Below are positions 26,362-34,820 of a DNA stretch of 64,000 nt, in pieces. Source of the stretch: Teichococcus wenyumeiae (GTDB lineage: Bacteria > Pseudomonadota > Alphaproteobacteria > Acetobacterales > Acetobacteraceae); contig NZ_RFLX01000010.1 in assembly GCF_003696345.1 (NCBI RefSeq), positions 115,823-179,822 on the forward strand. Reading direction: 5' to 3'. The notes under the pieces are model-generated. The model was not told the DNA's origin and did no database searches. It was given only the letters and a program-made list of their open reading frames with translations. Numbering within the stretch: the first letter of the stretch is position 1; every line of letters starts with the position of its first letter. A program made the translations under genes and the position numbers.

Positions 26362-28137
26362 GTGCGCCGCCCCGCCGCCTCTCCCGCCATTCCGGCCGGT
26401 CTGCTGTCCCTGCGGCTGATGCTGCCCTTCCTGCGGCCCTACCGCTGGCGGGTACTGGGCGCGGCGCTGGCCATGATGACGGCGGCCGGGCTGACGCTGG
26501 GGCTGGGCCAGGGGCTGCGGCACCTGATCGATTCCGGCTTCGGCGATGCCGGCCCCGGGGCGCTGGACCGGGCGGCGCTGGGCATGTTCGCGGTGGTGGC
26601 CGGGCTGGCGGGGGCCACGGCGCTGCGCTTCTTCCTCATCTCCTGGCTGGGGGAGCGGGTTGCCGCCGATATCCGCCGCGCGGTCTTCAACCACGTCCTC
26701 ACCCTCTCGCCAGCCTTTTTCGAGACGGCGCGTACCGGCGACATCCTTTCCCGCCTCACCGCCGATATCGGCATCCTGCAAACCCTGGTGGGCACCGCGA
26801 TCTCCCAGGGGCTGCGCAGCGTGCTGATGGTGGCGGGCGCCTTCGCCCTGCTGGTGCATACCAGCCCCAAGCTGGCAGGACTGGTGGCGGTGGTGGTGCC
26901 CTTCGTGGTGGCGCCGCTCATCCTCTTCGGCCGGCGGGAGAAGGCGCTCTCCCGCCTGGCGCAGGAACGTGTCGCGGACCTCGGCGCCCGGGCGGAGGAA
27001 GTGATCAACGCCATCCGCACCGTGCAGGTCTTCACGCATGAGGCGCGGGAGCAGGCGCGCTTCGCGCAGGAAAGCGAGGCCGCCGTCGCCGCCACCCTGC
27101 GCCGCATCCGCACCCGGGCCGTGCAGATCCTGGTGGTGATCCTGCTGGGTGTCGGTGCCATCACCCTCAGCCTCTGGGTCGGTGGGCGGGATGTGGTGGC
27201 GGGGCAGATGTCGGGGGGCGACCTGTCCGCCTTTGTCTTCTACGCGGTGCTGCTGGCTTCCTCCGGCGCCAGTGCCAGCGAGCTGTGGGGCGAGGTGCAG
27301 CGCGCCGCCGGCGCGGCGGAGCGGCTGCGGGAACTGCTGGCGGTGCCACCCGCCATCACCGCGCCCCAGCAGCCGCAGGCGCTGCCCAGCCCGCTGCGCG
27401 GCCGCATCGAGTTCCAGAATATCCGCTTCACCTACCCCACCCGGCCTGACCACCCGGCATTGGACGACTTCTCCCTGGTGGTGGAGCCGGGGGAGACCGT
27501 GGCGCTGGTCGGCCCCTCCGGCGCCGGCAAGACCACGTTGCTGCAACTGCTGGTACGGTTCTACGACCCGCAGCAAGGACGCATCCTGGTGGATGGCGTC
27601 GACATCGCGCAACTGCACCCGGCGGCGCTGCGCGCCTGCATCGGCGCCGTGCCGCAGGACCCGGTGATCTTCAGCGCGGATGCCGCCAGCAACATCGCCT
27701 ATGGCCGCCCCGATGCCACGCCTGCCGAGATCCGCGCCGCCGCCGAGGCCGCCGCCGCGCTAGGCTTCATCGAGGCCTTGCCGCAAGGCATGGCGACGCA
27801 TCTGGGCGCCAAGGGGGTCACGCTTTCCGGCGGGCAGCGGCAGCGCATGGCCATCGCCCGCGCCATCCTGCGCGACCCTGCCATCCTGCTGCTGGACGAA
27901 GCCACCAGCGCGCTGGACGCGGAATCGGAGCAGGCGGTGCAGCAGGCGCTGGCCACCCTCTCCCGCGGCCGCACCACGCTGGTGGTGGCGCACCGCCTGG
28001 CCACCGTGCGCCGCGCCGACCGCATCGTGGTGCTGGATGGCGGGCGCGTCGTCGCCACCGGCACGCATGACGACTTGGTGCAGCAGGGCGGCCTTTATGC
28101 CCGCCTTGCCACCCTGCAGTTCGGCGAGTTGTCCTAG
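26362..28137 (+). CDS. ABC exporter, fused membrane and ATPase domains (MsbA-like)
   Basis: This 591-residue half-transporter has an N-terminal type-1 exporter membrane domain with about six helices (residues 20-320) and a C-terminal ATPase with Walker A GPSGAGKTT, Q-loop, signature LSGGQRQR, Walker B ILLLDEATSALD and H-loop VVAHRL. Homodimers of such proteins export lipids, drugs or peptides. The start is taken as the GTG at 26362, as no better in-frame ATG occurs before the first helix; the ribosome site is weak, consistent with coupling to the gene six bases upstream. Its stop codon interlocks with that of the converging LLM gene on a CTAG. Confidence 0.88.
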   Translation: MRRPAASPAIPAGLLSLRLMLPFLRPYRWRVLGAALAMMTAAGLTLGLGQGLRHLIDSGFGDAGPGALDRAALGMFAVVAGLAGATALRFFLISWLGERVAADIRRAVFNHVLTLSPAFFETARTGDILSRLTADIGILQTLVGTAISQGLRSVLMVAGAFALLVHTSPKLAGLVAVVVPFVVAPLILFGRREKALSRLAQERVADLGARAEEVINAIRTVQVFTHEAREQARFAQESEAAVAATLRRIRTRAVQILVVILLGVGAITLSLWVGGRDVVAGQMSGGDLSAFVFYAVLLASSGASASELWGEVQRAAGAAERLRELLAVPPAITAPQQPQALPSPLRGRIEFQNIRFTYPTRPDHPALDDFSLVVEPGETVALVGPSGAGKTTLLQLLVRFYDPQQGRILVDGVDIAQLHPAALRACIGAVPQDPVIFSADAASNIAYGRPDATPAEIRAAAEAAAALGFIEALPQGMATHLGAKGVTLSGGQRQRMAIARAILRDPAILLLDEATSALDAESEQAVQQALATLSRGRTTLVVAHRLATVRRADRIVVLDGGRVVATGTHDDLVQQGGLYARLATLQFGELS

Positions 28138-29165
28138 GCCAGCATCTCCCGCACCAGCGGCATCACCTTGTTGCCGTAGAGTTCGATGCTGCGCATCATC
28201 GCCGCATGCGGCAGCGGCCCGGCGCTGTACTTCATGTCGAAGCGGGAGAGCCCCAGCGTCCGCGCCGTCTTTACGATCTTGCGGGCCACCGTCTCCGGCG
28301 CGCCGAGGTAGAGCGAGCCGCCTTCGATCTCGCGCTCGAATTCCGCCGGTTGCAGCGGCGGCCACCCCCGCTCGGCGCCGATGCGGTCGCGCATGGCCTT
28401 GTAGTGCGGCCAGAGGATCTCGCGTGCCGCTGCATCGCTTTCCGCCACGAAGCCGTGTGAATGGACACCGATAGGCGGCACCGGCCCGCCGAACTGGGCG
28501 CAGGCCTTGTGGAAGAGGTCCACGAAAGGCCGGAAGCGCACCGGGTCGCCGCCAATGATGGCCAGCATCAAGGGCAGGCCGTAGCGCGCCGCCCGCACCA
28601 CCGATTTCGGGCTGCCGCCGACGCCGACCCAGGTGCGCAGCGGCGCCTGCTCCACCAGCGGGAAAACGCGCTGCTCCGTCAGGGCCGCGCGGGTGCTGCC
28701 GCTCCAGGTCACCGGCTGCTGCGTCAGCAGCGCGGCGAAGAGATCCAGCTTCTCCTCGAACAGCGTCTCATACTGCTGCAGGTCGTAGCCGAAGAGCGGA
28801 AAGGATTCCGTGAAGGAGCCGCGCCCCAGGATGACCTCGGCCCGCCCGCCGGAGGCGGCATCAAGGGTGGAGAAGCGCTGGAAGACCCGCACGGGGTCAT
28901 CGGAGCTGAGCACCGTCACCGCCGAGCCCAGCCGGATGCGCCGTGTGCGGCCGGCGATGGCCGCCAGCACCACCTCCGGCGCGGAGATGGCGAAATCCTC
29001 GCGGTGATGCTCGCCAAGCCCAATGAAGTCGACGCCGACCTCATCGGCCAGCACCGCCTCGGCGATCACGTCACGGATGACCTGGGCGTGCGGCAGCAGC
29101 CGGCCATCCACGCCCGCCGTCACATCGCCGAAGCTGTCCAGCCCCATCTCAAGCTGCTGCGCCAA
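28134..29165 (-). CDS. LLM-class flavin-dependent oxidoreductase
   Basis: This luciferase-like monooxygenase or reductase has about 343 residues. It begins LEMGLDSFGDVTAG and shows VDFIGLGEHHREDFAISAPEVVLAAIA, LGSAVTVLSSDDPVRVFQRFSTLD and GRAEVILGRGSFTESFPLFGYDL, the TIM-barrel pattern of LLM family flavoproteins. I prefer the TTG at 29165 because GGAGGG lies just before it and homologues begin near this point; GTG at 29204 or ATG at 29147 are alternatives. It uses reduced flavin from a partner enzyme to oxidise an unknown compound. The stop overlaps that of the ABC exporter by four bases. Confidence 0.82.
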   Translation of the reverse strand: MAQQLEMGLDSFGDVTAGVDGRLLPHAQVIRDVIAEAVLADEVGVDFIGLGEHHREDFAISAPEVVLAAIAGRTRRIRLGSAVTVLSSDDPVRVFQRFSTLDAASGGRAEVILGRGSFTESFPLFGYDLQQYETLFEEKLDLFAALLTQQPVTWSGSTRAALTEQRVFPLVEQAPLRTWVGVGGSPKSVVRAARYGLPLMLAIIGGDPVRFRPFVDLFHKACAQFGGPVPPIGVHSHGFVAESDAAAREILWPHYKAMRDRIGAERGWPPLQPAEFEREIEGGSLYLGAPETVARKIVKTARTLGLSRFDMKYSAGPLPHAAMMRSIELYGNKVMPLVREMLA

Positions 29166-29250
29166 GCGACCCTCCACAGGATTGACTGGCGGCAGAGATG
29201 GCACCGCCGCGCGGGGACGTCGAGGCCCGCCGCGCGGCGCTGCCGGCGGC

Positions 29251-30267
29251 TCAGTCCGCCGTGGCGCCCGAAGCCTTCACGATCGGCACCCAGACATCCA
29301 CTTCGTTTTTCACGTACTGGGCGAAGCGTTCCGGCGTGTAGCCGCGCATGGCCGGGGTGCCCATCTCGTTCAGGCGCTGCTGCACGGTGGCATCGCCCAG
29401 CGCCTCGTTGACGGCGGCGTTCATGCGCTCGACGATGTTGGAAGGCAGGCCGGCGGGCCCGAAGATGCCGTACCAGGAATAGGCCTTGTAGCCGGGCAGG
29501 CCCACTTCCGCCGCCGTCGGCACGTCCGGCATCAGGTTGGAACGCTCATCCGTCGCGACGAACAGCGTCTTGACCTGGCCTTCCTTGTTGAAGGGCAGCA
29601 TCAGGCTGGGAATGTCGCTGTTGAACTGCACCTCGCCAGCCAGCATGGCCGAGAAGACCTGCCCGCCGCCGCGATAGGGAATGTGCACCGCCTGCGCGCC
29701 GATGCGCTGCAGGAAGCTGGCGGAGGCGAGATGGCCGGTGGAGCCGACGCCGCTGCTGCCATAGGAGAACTTGTTCGGGTTCGCCTTCAGCTGCGCGATC
29801 CAGTCCGCCGTGTCGCGCACCTTGAGGCCCGTGGTGGTGACGCTGTGGCAGATGGGAATGAAGTTCGTCGGCACCACCGCCGTCAGATCCTTCACCGGAT
29901 CATAGGGCAGCTTGCTGTAGAGGCCGGCGGCGACACCCGTGGAGGAAAGGGTCGCCAGCACGAAGTTGTAGCCATCGGGCGCAGACTTCGCCACGAAGTC
30001 GGTACCCAGCGTGCTGCCGGCACCGGGGCGGTTCTCGACCACGATGGTCTGGCCCAGGATCTCCGACAGCTTCGGCGTCAGCAGGCGCATCGTGATATCG
30101 GTGCCGCCGCCCGGGCCGAAAGGCACGATGACGCGGATGGGCCGGTTCGGCCAGTTGCCGGTCTGCGCGCGCAACACGGCGGGCGTCATCAGGGTCGCGG
30201 CGGTCAGGCCCATCAGCCCGCGGCGCGTGGTGGCCGCGAGGCGGCGGCCGGCGAAGGTATTCGTCAT
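29251..30267 (-). CDS. Tripartite tricarboxylate transporter substrate-binding protein (TctC/Bug)
   Basis: This periplasmic receptor of the Bug/TctC family has 338 residues. The leader has a twin-arginine pattern (TTRRGLMGLTAATLM) and a cleavage site near VLRAQ. The mature start WPNRPIRVIVPFGPGGGTDITMRLL, the VVENRPGAGSTLGTDFVAK segment and a C-terminal NEVDVWVPIVKASGA are typical. The ATG at 30267 is preceded by AGGAG; the upstream GTG lacks one. Such proteins often stand alone without the TctA/TctB membrane parts, as here. Ligands are usually carboxylates or aromatic acids. Confidence 0.9.
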   Translation of the reverse strand: MTNTFAGRRLAATTRRGLMGLTAATLMTPAVLRAQTGNWPNRPIRVIVPFGPGGGTDITMRLLTPKLSEILGQTIVVENRPGAGSTLGTDFVAKSAPDGYNFVLATLSSTGVAAGLYSKLPYDPVKDLTAVVPTNFIPICHSVTTTGLKVRDTADWIAQLKANPNKFSYGSSGVGSTGHLASASFLQRIGAQAVHIPYRGGGQVFSAMLAGEVQFNSDIPSLMLPFNKEGQVKTLFVATDERSNLMPDVPTAAEVGLPGYKAYSWYGIFGPAGLPSNIVERMNAAVNEALGDATVQQRLNEMGTPAMRGYTPERFAQYVKNEVDVWVPIVKASGATAD

Positions 30268-30309
30268 GCTATCCACTCCTGCTCAAGGTCGCGGTGCGTC
30301 AGGCGTTCC

Positions 30310-30330
30310 CGCCGGCTCTTGCGGCCGGCG
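30310..30330 (-). terminator. Hairpin between SDR gene and tctC-like gene
   Basis: CGCCGGC at 30310-30316 and GCCGGCG at 30324-30330 form a perfect 7-bp stem with a 7-base loop. It lies just after the SDR stop codon in the leftward direction and before the binding-protein gene. It could terminate or reduce read-through from the GntR-SDR transcript. No U-tract is seen. Confidence 0.45.
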
Positions 30331-30336
30331 TGGCAT

Positions 30337-31095
30337 TCAGAAAGATCCGCCATTCACGGGCAGGATCTGCCCGCTGACGAATTTGGCGAGGTCGGAGGCG
30401 AAGAACATCGTCGCATCCGCGATGTCCTGCGCGTCGCCCAGGCGGCCGAGGGCGATGCCGGTCAGGGCGGCCTTGCGGCGCTCCTCGCCCATGCTGTCCC
30501 AGCCGCCCTGCTTGTCGGCATCGGTCAGCACCAGGCCGGGTGCCACGGTGTTCACCGTGATGCCGAAGGGGCCCAGCTCCATGGCCAGCTGCCGCGTCAG
30601 CCCCAGCACCGCGTGCTTCGCCGTGGCATAGGCCTGGATGCGGGTGCGCGAGGGGCGGAAGGCGGCGCCGGAACTGATATTGATGATGCGCCCGGCGCCC
30701 ACGCGCTTCATGCCCGGCGCGGCCGCGCGCACGGTGGCGAAGCTGGCATTGACGTTGAGCGCCATGATGGCGTCCCAGTCCGCATCGGGCACTTCCTCCA
30801 CCGGGCGGTGGTGCTGGCCCATCATGCCGCCAGCATTGTTGACCAGGATGTCGATGGCGCGGCCGGCCTGGCGCTCCACCTCACCGATCCAGGCGCCGGC
30901 GGCGGCGCGGTCGGTCAGGTCCACAACGGCAGTGCGGATGGCATGCTCCCGCGCCGTCTCATCCAGGCCGGCGACGTCGATATCGGTGGCATAGACCTCC
31001 GCGCCCCGCACCGCGAAGCTGCGGGCGATAGCGCGGCCAAAGCCCATGGCGGCACCTGTGACGGCGACGACGCGCCCCTCGAAATCCAATGTCAT
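30337..31095 (-). CDS. SDR-family oxidoreductase
   Basis: This 252-residue short-chain dehydrogenase has TGAAMGFGRA as the nucleotide motif, an Asp in ATDIDVAGLD that favours NAD, NNAGGMMG, the catalytic Ser in NISSGAAFR, and YATAK. It ends in the family-type GQILPVNGGSF. I chose the ATG at 31095, which overlaps the GntR stop codon as ATGA; the longer frame upstream lies inside the GntR gene. It is co-transcribed with that regulator and is likely an enzyme of the pathway it controls. Substrate unknown. Confidence 0.88.
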   Translation of the reverse strand: MTLDFEGRVVAVTGAAMGFGRAIARSFAVRGAEVYATDIDVAGLDETAREHAIRTAVVDLTDRAAAGAWIGEVERQAGRAIDILVNNAGGMMGQHHRPVEEVPDADWDAIMALNVNASFATVRAAAPGMKRVGAGRIINISSGAAFRPSRTRIQAYATAKHAVLGLTRQLAMELGPFGITVNTVAPGLVLTDADKQGGWDSMGEERRKAALTGIALGRLGDAQDIADATMFFASDLAKFVSGQILPVNGGSF

Positions 31096-31796
31096 CCGGC
31101 TTTCGCCTCCCCTATATTCTTGGACTCGGATTCCGCCAGGATGCGGAGCGCGGTAGTCAGCCCGGCATCGTTGTGGCGGATGCAAAGTGCCTCGGCCCGC
31201 GGGGCATCGCCGTCATGGATGGCATCGCGGATGGCCTGGTAGGCGGTGATGCCGTCCCGCACCCGTGCCGGCCGCGCCATGGACAGGTTGCGCAGCAGCG
31301 CCAGGCGGTTGTGCACGGAGACGAACATCCCCTGCAGTACCGGATTGCCGCTGCCTTCGGCGATGGCATGGTGGAAGGCATCGCCCGCCGCGACGATGCG
31401 GCGCGTATCAGCCGCAGCGGCGGCCGCCTCAAGCTCCGCCGTGGCATCGCTGATGGCTTCGAGGGCAGCCGGCGGGCGCAGCTCGGCGCAGAGCCTCGCG
31501 GCATAGCCCTGCAGCACGCCGCGCACACCGAAGAGGTGGCGGGCATCCTCGGCGCTGATAGCGGTGACGGAGGGGCCGCGATGCGGCCGCATCACCACCA
31601 GCCCTTCCGCCTCGAGCTGCCGCAGCGTCTCGCGGACTGAGGCGCGGCTGGCGCCGGTCAGCTCGCACAGTTCACGCTCCACCAGCCGCTGCCCGGGCGT
31701 GAAATGCCCGGACAGGATCGCGGCGCGCAGCGTGTCGCCCAGCGCGGAGCGCAGCGTCACGACCTGTGTGGCGACCTGGAGGCTGGCGGTATCCAT
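31092..31796 (-). CDS. GntR-family transcriptional regulator (FCD domain)
   Basis: This 234-residue regulator has an N-terminal winged helix (LRAAILSGHFTPGQRLVERELCELTGASRASVRETLRQLEAEGLV, about residues 22-66 when aligned to FadR-type proteins) and a C-terminal FCD domain with VRGVLQGYAARLCAEL and the putative metal/ligand His in DAFHHAIAEGSGN. It leads the leftward SDR operon and faces a PanE-like gene across a 103-base gap that contains a near-perfect GntR-type palindrome at 31813-31827. It probably represses its own operon and the divergent one. Confidence 0.9.
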   Translation of the reverse strand: MDTASLQVATQVVTLRSALGDTLRAAILSGHFTPGQRLVERELCELTGASRASVRETLRQLEAEGLVVMRPHRGPSVTAISAEDARHLFGVRGVLQGYAARLCAELRPPAALEAISDATAELEAAAAAADTRRIVAAGDAFHHAIAEGSGNPVLQGMFVSVHNRLALLRNLSMARPARVRDGITAYQAIRDAIHDGDAPRAEALCIRHNDAGLTTALRILAESESKNIGEAKAG

Positions 31797-31812
31797 AACG
31801 TGAAGTGTTAAA

Positions 31813-31827
31813 GATTGTCAGACAATC
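31813..31827. promoter_or_regulatory. Likely GntR operator
   Basis: GATTGTC-A-GACAATC is a perfect palindrome with 7-base arms around one central base. Its core TTGTCAGACAA fits the TNGTNNNACNA pattern known for FadR/FCD-type GntR operators. It lies 17 bases upstream of the GntR start and 73 bases upstream of the divergent PanE-like start, where it could control both. Confidence 0.7.
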
Positions 31828-31844
31828 CGTCAATCGGGTTGACG
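31828..31844. promoter_or_regulatory. Second palindrome next to the GntR operator
   Basis: CGTCAA and TTGACG flank five bases, directly adjoining the first palindrome. TTGACG also matches a -35 box reading toward the PanE-like gene. It may be a second operator half, a promoter element, or both. Confidence 0.45.
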
Positions 31845-31899
31845 CCCCCGGCGGGCTGGCAGATGACAGGGCGGCATTCAGCCGAAGGGGGAATCAGCC

Positions 31900-32922
31900 A
31901 TGGCGGAACCGGTGGTCATCTGGGGTTCGGGGGCGATCGGCGGCACGATCGGTGCCTGCCTGCGCCGCGCGGGGCACGAGGTGCTCTTCGTGGACGTGGT
32001 GCCGGAACATGTGGAGGCCATCGCCGCCGGCCGGCTGCACATCGAAGGCCCCGTGGTCGATTTCACCATCGGCGGGCCGGCGCTGCTGCCGGAGCAGGTC
32101 CAGGGCCAGCACAAGCTGATCATCCTGGCCGTGAAGGCGCATCACACCGAGGCGGCGACGCGCGCGCTGCTGCCGCACCTGGCCGAGGACGGTGCCGTGG
32201 TGTCTTGCCAGAACGGGCTGAACGAGCTGACCATCGCCGAGATCGCCGGCCGGCAGCGCACGATCGGCGCCTTCGTGAACTTCTATGCCGACTACATGGG
32301 CCCCGGCCACATCAGCTACGCCAAGCGCGGCGCCGTGGTGGTGGGCGAGCTGGATGGCAGCCGGACGCCGCGCCTGGAAGCGCTGCACCGCATGCTGCAG
32401 GACTTCGACGAAGATGCCGTGCTGAGCGATAATGTCTTCGGCTATCTCTGGGGCAAGGCAGGCTATGGCGCCATCCTGAAGGCCTCGGCGCTGACAGACG
32501 ACACCATTGCCGACTTCATCGCCGCCCCGGCCCGCCGCGTGCTGATCCTGCGGCTGGTGCAGGAGATCCTGGCTGTCGCGGCGGCCAAGGGCGTGACGCC
32601 GCTGGGCTTCGATGGCTTCGACCCCATCGCATTCATGAAGCGCGACGAGGTGGCCATCGAGGCCTCGATGCAGCAGATGGTGGCCTTCAACCGCGGCTCC
32701 GCCAAGCCCCGCAGCGGCATCTGGCGCGACCTGGCCGTGCGCAAGCGGCAGACCGACGTGGCGGCGCAGCTCGCGCCGGTGCGTGCCGCCGCCCGCGCCC
32801 ATGGCCTGGGCACGCCCATCGCCGACAAGCTGGTGGAGCTGATCGGCGAGATTGAACAGGGGCGCCGTGCCATCGGGCAGGATGCCGCCGACGTGCTCAC
32901 CCGCGTCGCCCAGCAGCAGTAA
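31900..32922 (+). CDS. 2-dehydropantoate 2-reductase family protein (ApbA/PanE-like)
   Basis: This NADP-dependent ketoacid reductase homologue has 340 residues. It starts with the nucleotide-binding motif VVIWGSGAIGGTIGACLRRAG and includes LAVKAHHTEAATRALLPHL, SCQNGLNE and the catalytic-domain Lys in GYLWGKAGYGAILKASALTD. A good ribosome site (AGGGGGA) precedes the ATG. True PanE makes pantoate for coenzyme A, but the longer length and the catabolic surroundings suggest reduction of another 2-keto acid. It is 14 bases from the deacetylase-like gene, with which it forms an operon. Confidence 0.82.
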   Translation: MAEPVVIWGSGAIGGTIGACLRRAGHEVLFVDVVPEHVEAIAAGRLHIEGPVVDFTIGGPALLPEQVQGQHKLIILAVKAHHTEAATRALLPHLAEDGAVVSCQNGLNELTIAEIAGRQRTIGAFVNFYADYMGPGHISYAKRGAVVVGELDGSRTPRLEALHRMLQDFDEDAVLSDNVFGYLWGKAGYGAILKASALTDDTIADFIAAPARRVLILRLVQEILAVAAAKGVTPLGFDGFDPIAFMKRDEVAIEASMQQMVAFNRGSAKPRSGIWRDLAVRKRQTDVAAQLAPVRAAARAHGLGTPIADKLVELIGEIEQGRRAIGQDAADVLTRVAQQQ

Positions 32923-32936
32923 GAGGAAGGACACCA

Positions 32937-33857
32937 ATGTCCGAAGGCAAGAAGCACCCCGCCGGCGATCCCTGGGACTGGCCCGAGCCCACCTGGCGTG
33001 GTGTGGTCGAGCGCGCCCGGGCCGGCCGCAGCCTGCGCCCGCGCGCCTGGCCGAACGGCGCGCGCTGCGCCGTCGCGCTCTCCTTTGACGCGGATCACGA
33101 GACCATCCCGCTGCGTGATTCCGATGAGAGCCCCATGCGCATCAGCCAGGGGCAGTATGGCGCGCGCCAGGGTGTGCCCCGCATCCGCCAGCTTCTGGCG
33201 CGGGAAGGCGTGAAGGCCACCTTCTTCTACCCCGCCGTCGCCGCCCTGCTGCATCCGGATGAAGCGCGCGGCGTGGCCGAGGAAGGCCACGAGATCGGCA
33301 TCCATTCCTGGATTCATGAGCGCAACACGGTGCTGCCCTATGAGGTCGAGCGCGACCTCGCCTTCCGTGCCGCCGAGACGCTGGAGAAGGTGACGGGCCA
33401 GCGCCCCGTTGGCATGCGCACGGCGAGCTGGGATTTTTCCCTGCGCACGCTGGACATCATCCGGGAAATGGGCCTGCTCTACGACAGCAGCCTGATGGCC
33501 GATGACGATCCCTACGAGCTGAACTCGGGCGGCACGCCGACCGGCATTGTCGAGCTGCCGCCAGAATGGATTCGTGACGACGCTGTCTACTTCAACATGA
33601 ACCGCTTTGGTGGGCTGCGTCCCTATACGCCGCCCTCCAGCGTGGCCGAGGTCTTCCTGGGGGAGCTGGAAGGCGCCCATGCCGAGGGCGGGCTCTTCCT
33701 GCTGACGATGCACCCGCATCATATCGGCCACCGCAGCCGCATGCCGGTGCTGGAAAAGGTGATCGCCGCCGCCAAGGCCAAGGGCGACTGCTGGTTCGCC
33801 ACCCATGCCGAAGTTGCAGCCTGGTGCAAGGAGAATGCGGAAGCGCCGGCCGCCTGA
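32937..33857 (+). CDS. Polysaccharide deacetylase family protein (PuuE-like)
   Basis: This 306-residue NodB-fold hydrolase has the metal motif SFDADHE (residues about 49-55) and the His pair in GIHSWIHERN, followed by GMRTASWDFS and a C-terminal TMHPHHIGHRSRM. The subgroup includes PuuE-type cofactor-free allantoinases and amide hydrolases rather than chitin deacetylases; there is no signal peptide, so it acts in the cytoplasm. Its substrate is probably shared with the upstream reductase and the GntR-controlled operon. It converges with the nucleoside hydrolase gene; the gap is GC-rich with only imperfect hairpins. Confidence 0.83.
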   Translation: MSEGKKHPAGDPWDWPEPTWRGVVERARAGRSLRPRAWPNGARCAVALSFDADHETIPLRDSDESPMRISQGQYGARQGVPRIRQLLAREGVKATFFYPAVAALLHPDEARGVAEEGHEIGIHSWIHERNTVLPYEVERDLAFRAAETLEKVTGQRPVGMRTASWDFSLRTLDIIREMGLLYDSSLMADDDPYELNSGGTPTGIVELPPEWIRDDAVYFNMNRFGGLRPYTPPSSVAEVFLGELEGAHAEGGLFLLTMHPHHIGHRSRMPVLEKVIAAAKAKGDCWFATHAEVAAWCKENAEAPAA

Positions 33858-33881
33858 CCGGCGCCGCGCGGCGGCCCGGCG

Positions 33882-34820
33882 CTAAGGCAGCCGGGCCAGC
33901 CGCGTGAAGAGCAGGTTGAAGAAGCGGTCCGCATCCGCCTCGTTCAGCCAGAGCGCGTTCTGCGGCCGGCCGGTGACATGGAACCAGTCAGCCACGCTCA
34001 TGCCCAGCGAGATGGGGCTGGCCGTTTCCACCGCCACATTGATCCGGCGCCCCTTAAAGAGCTCGGGGTCCAGCAGATGTGCGATGACGCAGGGGTCGTG
34101 CAGCGGGATGCCGTCCTTCTCGCGTTCCCGCTGCGGATTGCCATCGGCGTCGCCGAACATCACAGCTACGGCACGGGCGGCCGCGGTGCCGACCTTTCGC
34201 AGCGCCAGCAGGCGGTCGCGTGTCATCAGTACCTGATGCGTCAGGTCCAGCGGCAGCATGGTCAGCAGCACGCCGCTGTCCAGCAGCACGGCGGCGGCTT
34301 CCGGGTCCGCGTAAACGTTGTATTCAGCGGCGGGGCTGACATTGCCGCCCTCGCTGCGCGCGCCGGCCATCCACACCACCTCGCCAATACGCGGCGCGAT
34401 CTCCGGCGCCTTCACCAGCGCCATGGCGAAGTTGGTGGCGGGGCCCAGCAGGCAAAGGGTGATGCTGCCGGCGGGCTCGCGCAGCAGCACCTCGATCAGA
34501 TGGTCCACCGCGTGCTGTCGTTGTGCGGGCGCCTGGGCATCCGGCAGCACCAGGCCCTGCAATCCGGTTTCGCCATGCACATGCTCGGCGGTGACGGGCG
34601 GGCGGATCATCGGACGCGCGCAGCCGGGGAAGACCGGCACGCCGGGTCGCCCGCCCAGTTCCAGCAGCGCCAGGGCATTGGCCGTGGTGCGGGAGAGCGG
34701 CACATTGCCGGCTACGGTGGTGACGGAGACCAGTTCCAATTCTTCCGGCGCCGCCAGCGCCAGCAGGATGGCCACAGCATCGTCCTTGCCGGGATCGGTG
34801 TCGATGATGATCCGGCGCAT
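33882..34820 (-). CDS. Nucleoside hydrolase
   Basis: This 312-residue N-ribohydrolase splits nucleosides into free base and ribose. The calcium-binding DTDPGKDDA motif is at residues 7-15. VSVTTVAGNVPLSRTTANAL, VFPGCARPM, and the HDPCVIAHLLDP segment, with the His seen in pyrimidine-preferring and uridine-preferring enzymes, follow in family order. It is the last gene of the long salvage array, its start overlapping the deoxyribosyltransferase stop by one base. With the cytidine deaminase it would give uracil for the Rut enzymes. Purine activity cannot be excluded. Confidence 0.9.
   Translation of the reverse strand: MRRIIIDTDPGKDDAVAILLALAAPEELELVSVTTVAGNVPLSRTTANALALLELGGRPGVPVFPGCARPMIRPPVTAEHVHGETGLQGLVLPDAQAPAQRQHAVDHLIEVLLREPAGSITLCLLGPATNFAMALVKAPEIAPRIGEVVWMAGARSEGGNVSPAAEYNVYADPEAAAVLLDSGVLLTMLPLDLTHQVLMTRDRLLALRKVGTAAARAVAVMFGDADGNPQREREKDGIPLHDPCVIAHLLDPELFKGRRINVAVETASPISLGMSVADWFHVTGRPQNALWLNEADADRFFNLLFTRLARLP

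Noticed and set aside
24631..27618. A 995-codon open frame antisense to the unknown protein and exporter genes
   Set aside because: GC-rich DNA produces long antisense frames. Its product is rich in Gly, Gln, His and Arg with no domain, and the opposite strand has clear family motifs.
33858..33881. Terminator between the deacetylase-like gene and nucleoside hydrolase
   Set aside because: The 24-base GC-rich gap shows only imperfect overlapping palindromes with no clear stem and loop.
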